DNA from: QHWT01 sp963755695
GTDB taxonomy: Bacteria > Acidobacteriota > Vicinamibacteria > Vicinamibacterales > 2-12-FULL-66-21
Length of the DNA stretch: 64,000 nt
Direction of reading: 5' to 3'
Assembly (NCBI GenBank): GCA_963755695.1
Contig: CAVWLB010000008.1
Coordinates: forward strand, 124,001-188,000
The notes under the pieces are model-generated. The model was not told the DNA's origin and did not search any database. It saw only the letters and a program-made list of their open reading frames with translations. Position numbers and translations under genes: made by a program. Positions within the stretch are counted from its first letter, which is position 1. Each line of letters opens with the position of its first letter. Of the stretch, positions 63,111 through 64,000 are shown piece after piece.

Positions 63111-63406
63111 GCCGGCTCGCGCAGCAGCTCGGTCATGAACGTGACCAGCTCGGGCACGTCACGAAACGGACTCCGCTTCCGCGACATGGCCCGGGCGTCG
63201 CTCAGCGTCAGGTTGACCCCAACCTCCGCCAGGCCATCCTCGATGTCCATCAGCAGGCTGACCAGGCCGAGAGAATCGAGCGGGCTTCCAGGGCCGAAGA
63301 TCGGCGCCTGCGGTCCAATCGCCAACTGCGCGTCATCCGGCCGGTTCAAATTGGCGGCGGTGATTGCCGCAAGCACGATGTCCTGGAGTTCAGCTGTCGC
63401 GACCAT
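63107..63406 (-). CDS. Acyl carrier protein
   Basis: 99 residues from ATG 63406. The four-helix ACP pattern is present, with the phosphopantetheine serine in SPLDSLGLVSLLMDIEDGL near residue 42. The first helix is LQDIVLAAITAANL and the C-terminal helix is VPELVTFMTELL. A dedicated ACP beside an AMP ligase and an SDR suggests a thioester-bound acyl group made for glycan modification. Coupled to the SDR gene by a 4-base overlap. Confidence 0.9.
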   Translation of the reverse strand: MVATAELQDIVLAAITAANLNRPDDAQLAIGPQAPIFGPGSPLDSLGLVSLLMDIEDGLAEVGVNLTLSDARAMSRKRSPFRDVPELVTFMTELLREPA

Positions 63407-63425
63407 GTGAGCTTCCCCCTTCTTG

Positions 63426-64000
63426 TCAGACCGCACAGAGAGCAACCGCCGCCGCGAGCGCGTCGACGACCTCGTCCTGGTCGACGTCGGTCATCTGCGG
63501 AAACAGCGGCAGAATCAGACCGTGCCGTGTCGCCCGCTCGGAGTTCACCAGCGCCCGGCAACGTTGCGGCCCGCAGACGCACGACATCGGTCCGCGTTTC
63601 TCGCAGTGCCAGGGTTCGGTCGCGTACGCGGATTCCTGGTGCGCGCACATGACCCCGCGTCGGGTCGCCACGCCGCGGTCGAGCATCGTCTGCATCACCG
63701 CGCGTTGATCGACGTTGTGCGGAAGGCGGACACAGAAACTTTGCCAGTTCGATCGCGCCCAGACCGGCTCGACTGGTAGGGCCACCTGCGGCACACGCCC
63801 TGCGATTCGTTCGCGGTAGCGATCCGCGAGTTCGCGCCGGCGCGCGATGATCTCCGGCAGACGTTCGAGCTGCTCGCGCCCGATGGCTGCCTGGATATCG
63901 GTCATGCGGTAGTTGTAGCCGAGCGTCGGGTACTCCTCGAACGACACGGCAGTCGACTGGTGCCGCACGGTGTCGGGAATGCTCATGCCATGCTGCCGCC
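63426..64000 (-). CDS. DegT/DnrJ/EryC1/StrS aminotransferase, C-terminal part (start outside window)
   Basis: The frame is open to the window edge, so this is only the last 190 residues. SIPDTVRHQSTAVSFEEYPT and LGYNYRMTDIQAAIGREQLE are the strongly conserved region after the PLP lysine of the sugar aminotransferases. Unusual is a cysteine-rich piece EPWHCEKRGPMSCVCGPQRC before the normal ending ILPLFPQMTDVDQDEVVDAL. It makes an amino sugar on a nucleotide carrier, the likely acceptor for the operon's acyl group. It is the first known gene of the operon here. Confidence 0.9.
   Translation of the reverse strand, partial: RQHGMSIPDTVRHQSTAVSFEEYPTLGYNYRMTDIQAAIGREQLERLPEIIARRRELADRYRERIAGRVPQVALPVEPVWARSNWQSFCVRLPHNVDQRAVMQTMLDRGVATRRGVMCAHQESAYATEPWHCEKRGPMSCVCGPQRCRALVNSERATRHGLILPLFPQMTDVDQDEVVDALAAAVALCAV

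Overview
The window looks like a chromosomal piece of a GC-rich Gram-negative bacterium. I favour an Acidobacteriota lineage of the Vicinamibacteria type. The reasons are three ADOP/MacB-type FtsX permeases, a TonB-dependent receptor, tripartite efflux genes, large multi-domain hybrid kinases, and many short intergenic low-complexity repeats. This placement is inference; there is no rRNA gene here to test it.

Layout. 1-3.7 kb: the 3' end of a TonB receptor converges on a transaldolase / nucleoside-permease / GYD-protein operon. 3.9-8.8 kb: a methylmalonate-semialdehyde dehydrogenase, a frameshifted DUF485-ActP acetate permease pair and a CotH-like secreted protein. 8.9-12.2 kb: YceI, an HxlR regulator, an aldo/keto reductase and two HAD phosphatases. 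12.3-17.2 kb: a TetR-TolC-EmrA-EmrB efflux operon. 17-22.9 kb: MUG glycosylase, an EVE-domain protein, a glutaredoxin-GlgB-RibD-like operon and two hypotheticals. 23.2-25.3 kb: a two-component system with a small membrane protein. 25.6-30.9 kb: two ADOP permeases. 31-39.6 kb: a REC-PAS hybrid kinase and a giant poly-HAMP (Nik1-like) hybrid kinase with about 14 near-identical 276-bp units. 40-47 kb: lipoprotein, MsrA, a third ADOP permease, a PhyH dioxygenase and a PhoX-family protein. 47-51.5 kb: tRNA-Ser(CGA), TadA, a GNAT protein, a hydrolase, DUF2182/DUF1326 and tRNA-Arg(ACG). 51.6-53.8 kb: moaB, moeA and a peroxiredoxin with an in-frame TGA exactly at the peroxidatic cysteine. 53.9-64 kb: a membrane/beta-propeller protein and a tightly coupled glycan operon.

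Most notable points. (1) The peroxiredoxin at 53352-53819 reads as a selenoprotein: U43 lies in a UxxC motif, followed by a plausible bacterial SECIS hairpin. (2) The poly-HAMP kinase carries GAF, HisKA, HATPase and three receiver domains. (3) The glycan operon links an aminotransferase, an acyl carrier protein, an SDR and a stand-alone acyl/aminoacyl-AMP ligase to two acyltransferases, two glycosyltransferases and an APH-like kinase. This suggests unusual acyl decoration of an amino sugar. (4) Many intergenic gaps hold locus-specific decaying tandem or inverted word repeats; one heptamer family occurs at two sites 26 kb apart.

Caution on quality: single-base frame breaks cluster in 5.6-7.3 kb and 33-39.4 kb, both with very GC-rich third codon positions. 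They are either sequence errors or gene decay; the sequence alone cannot decide.
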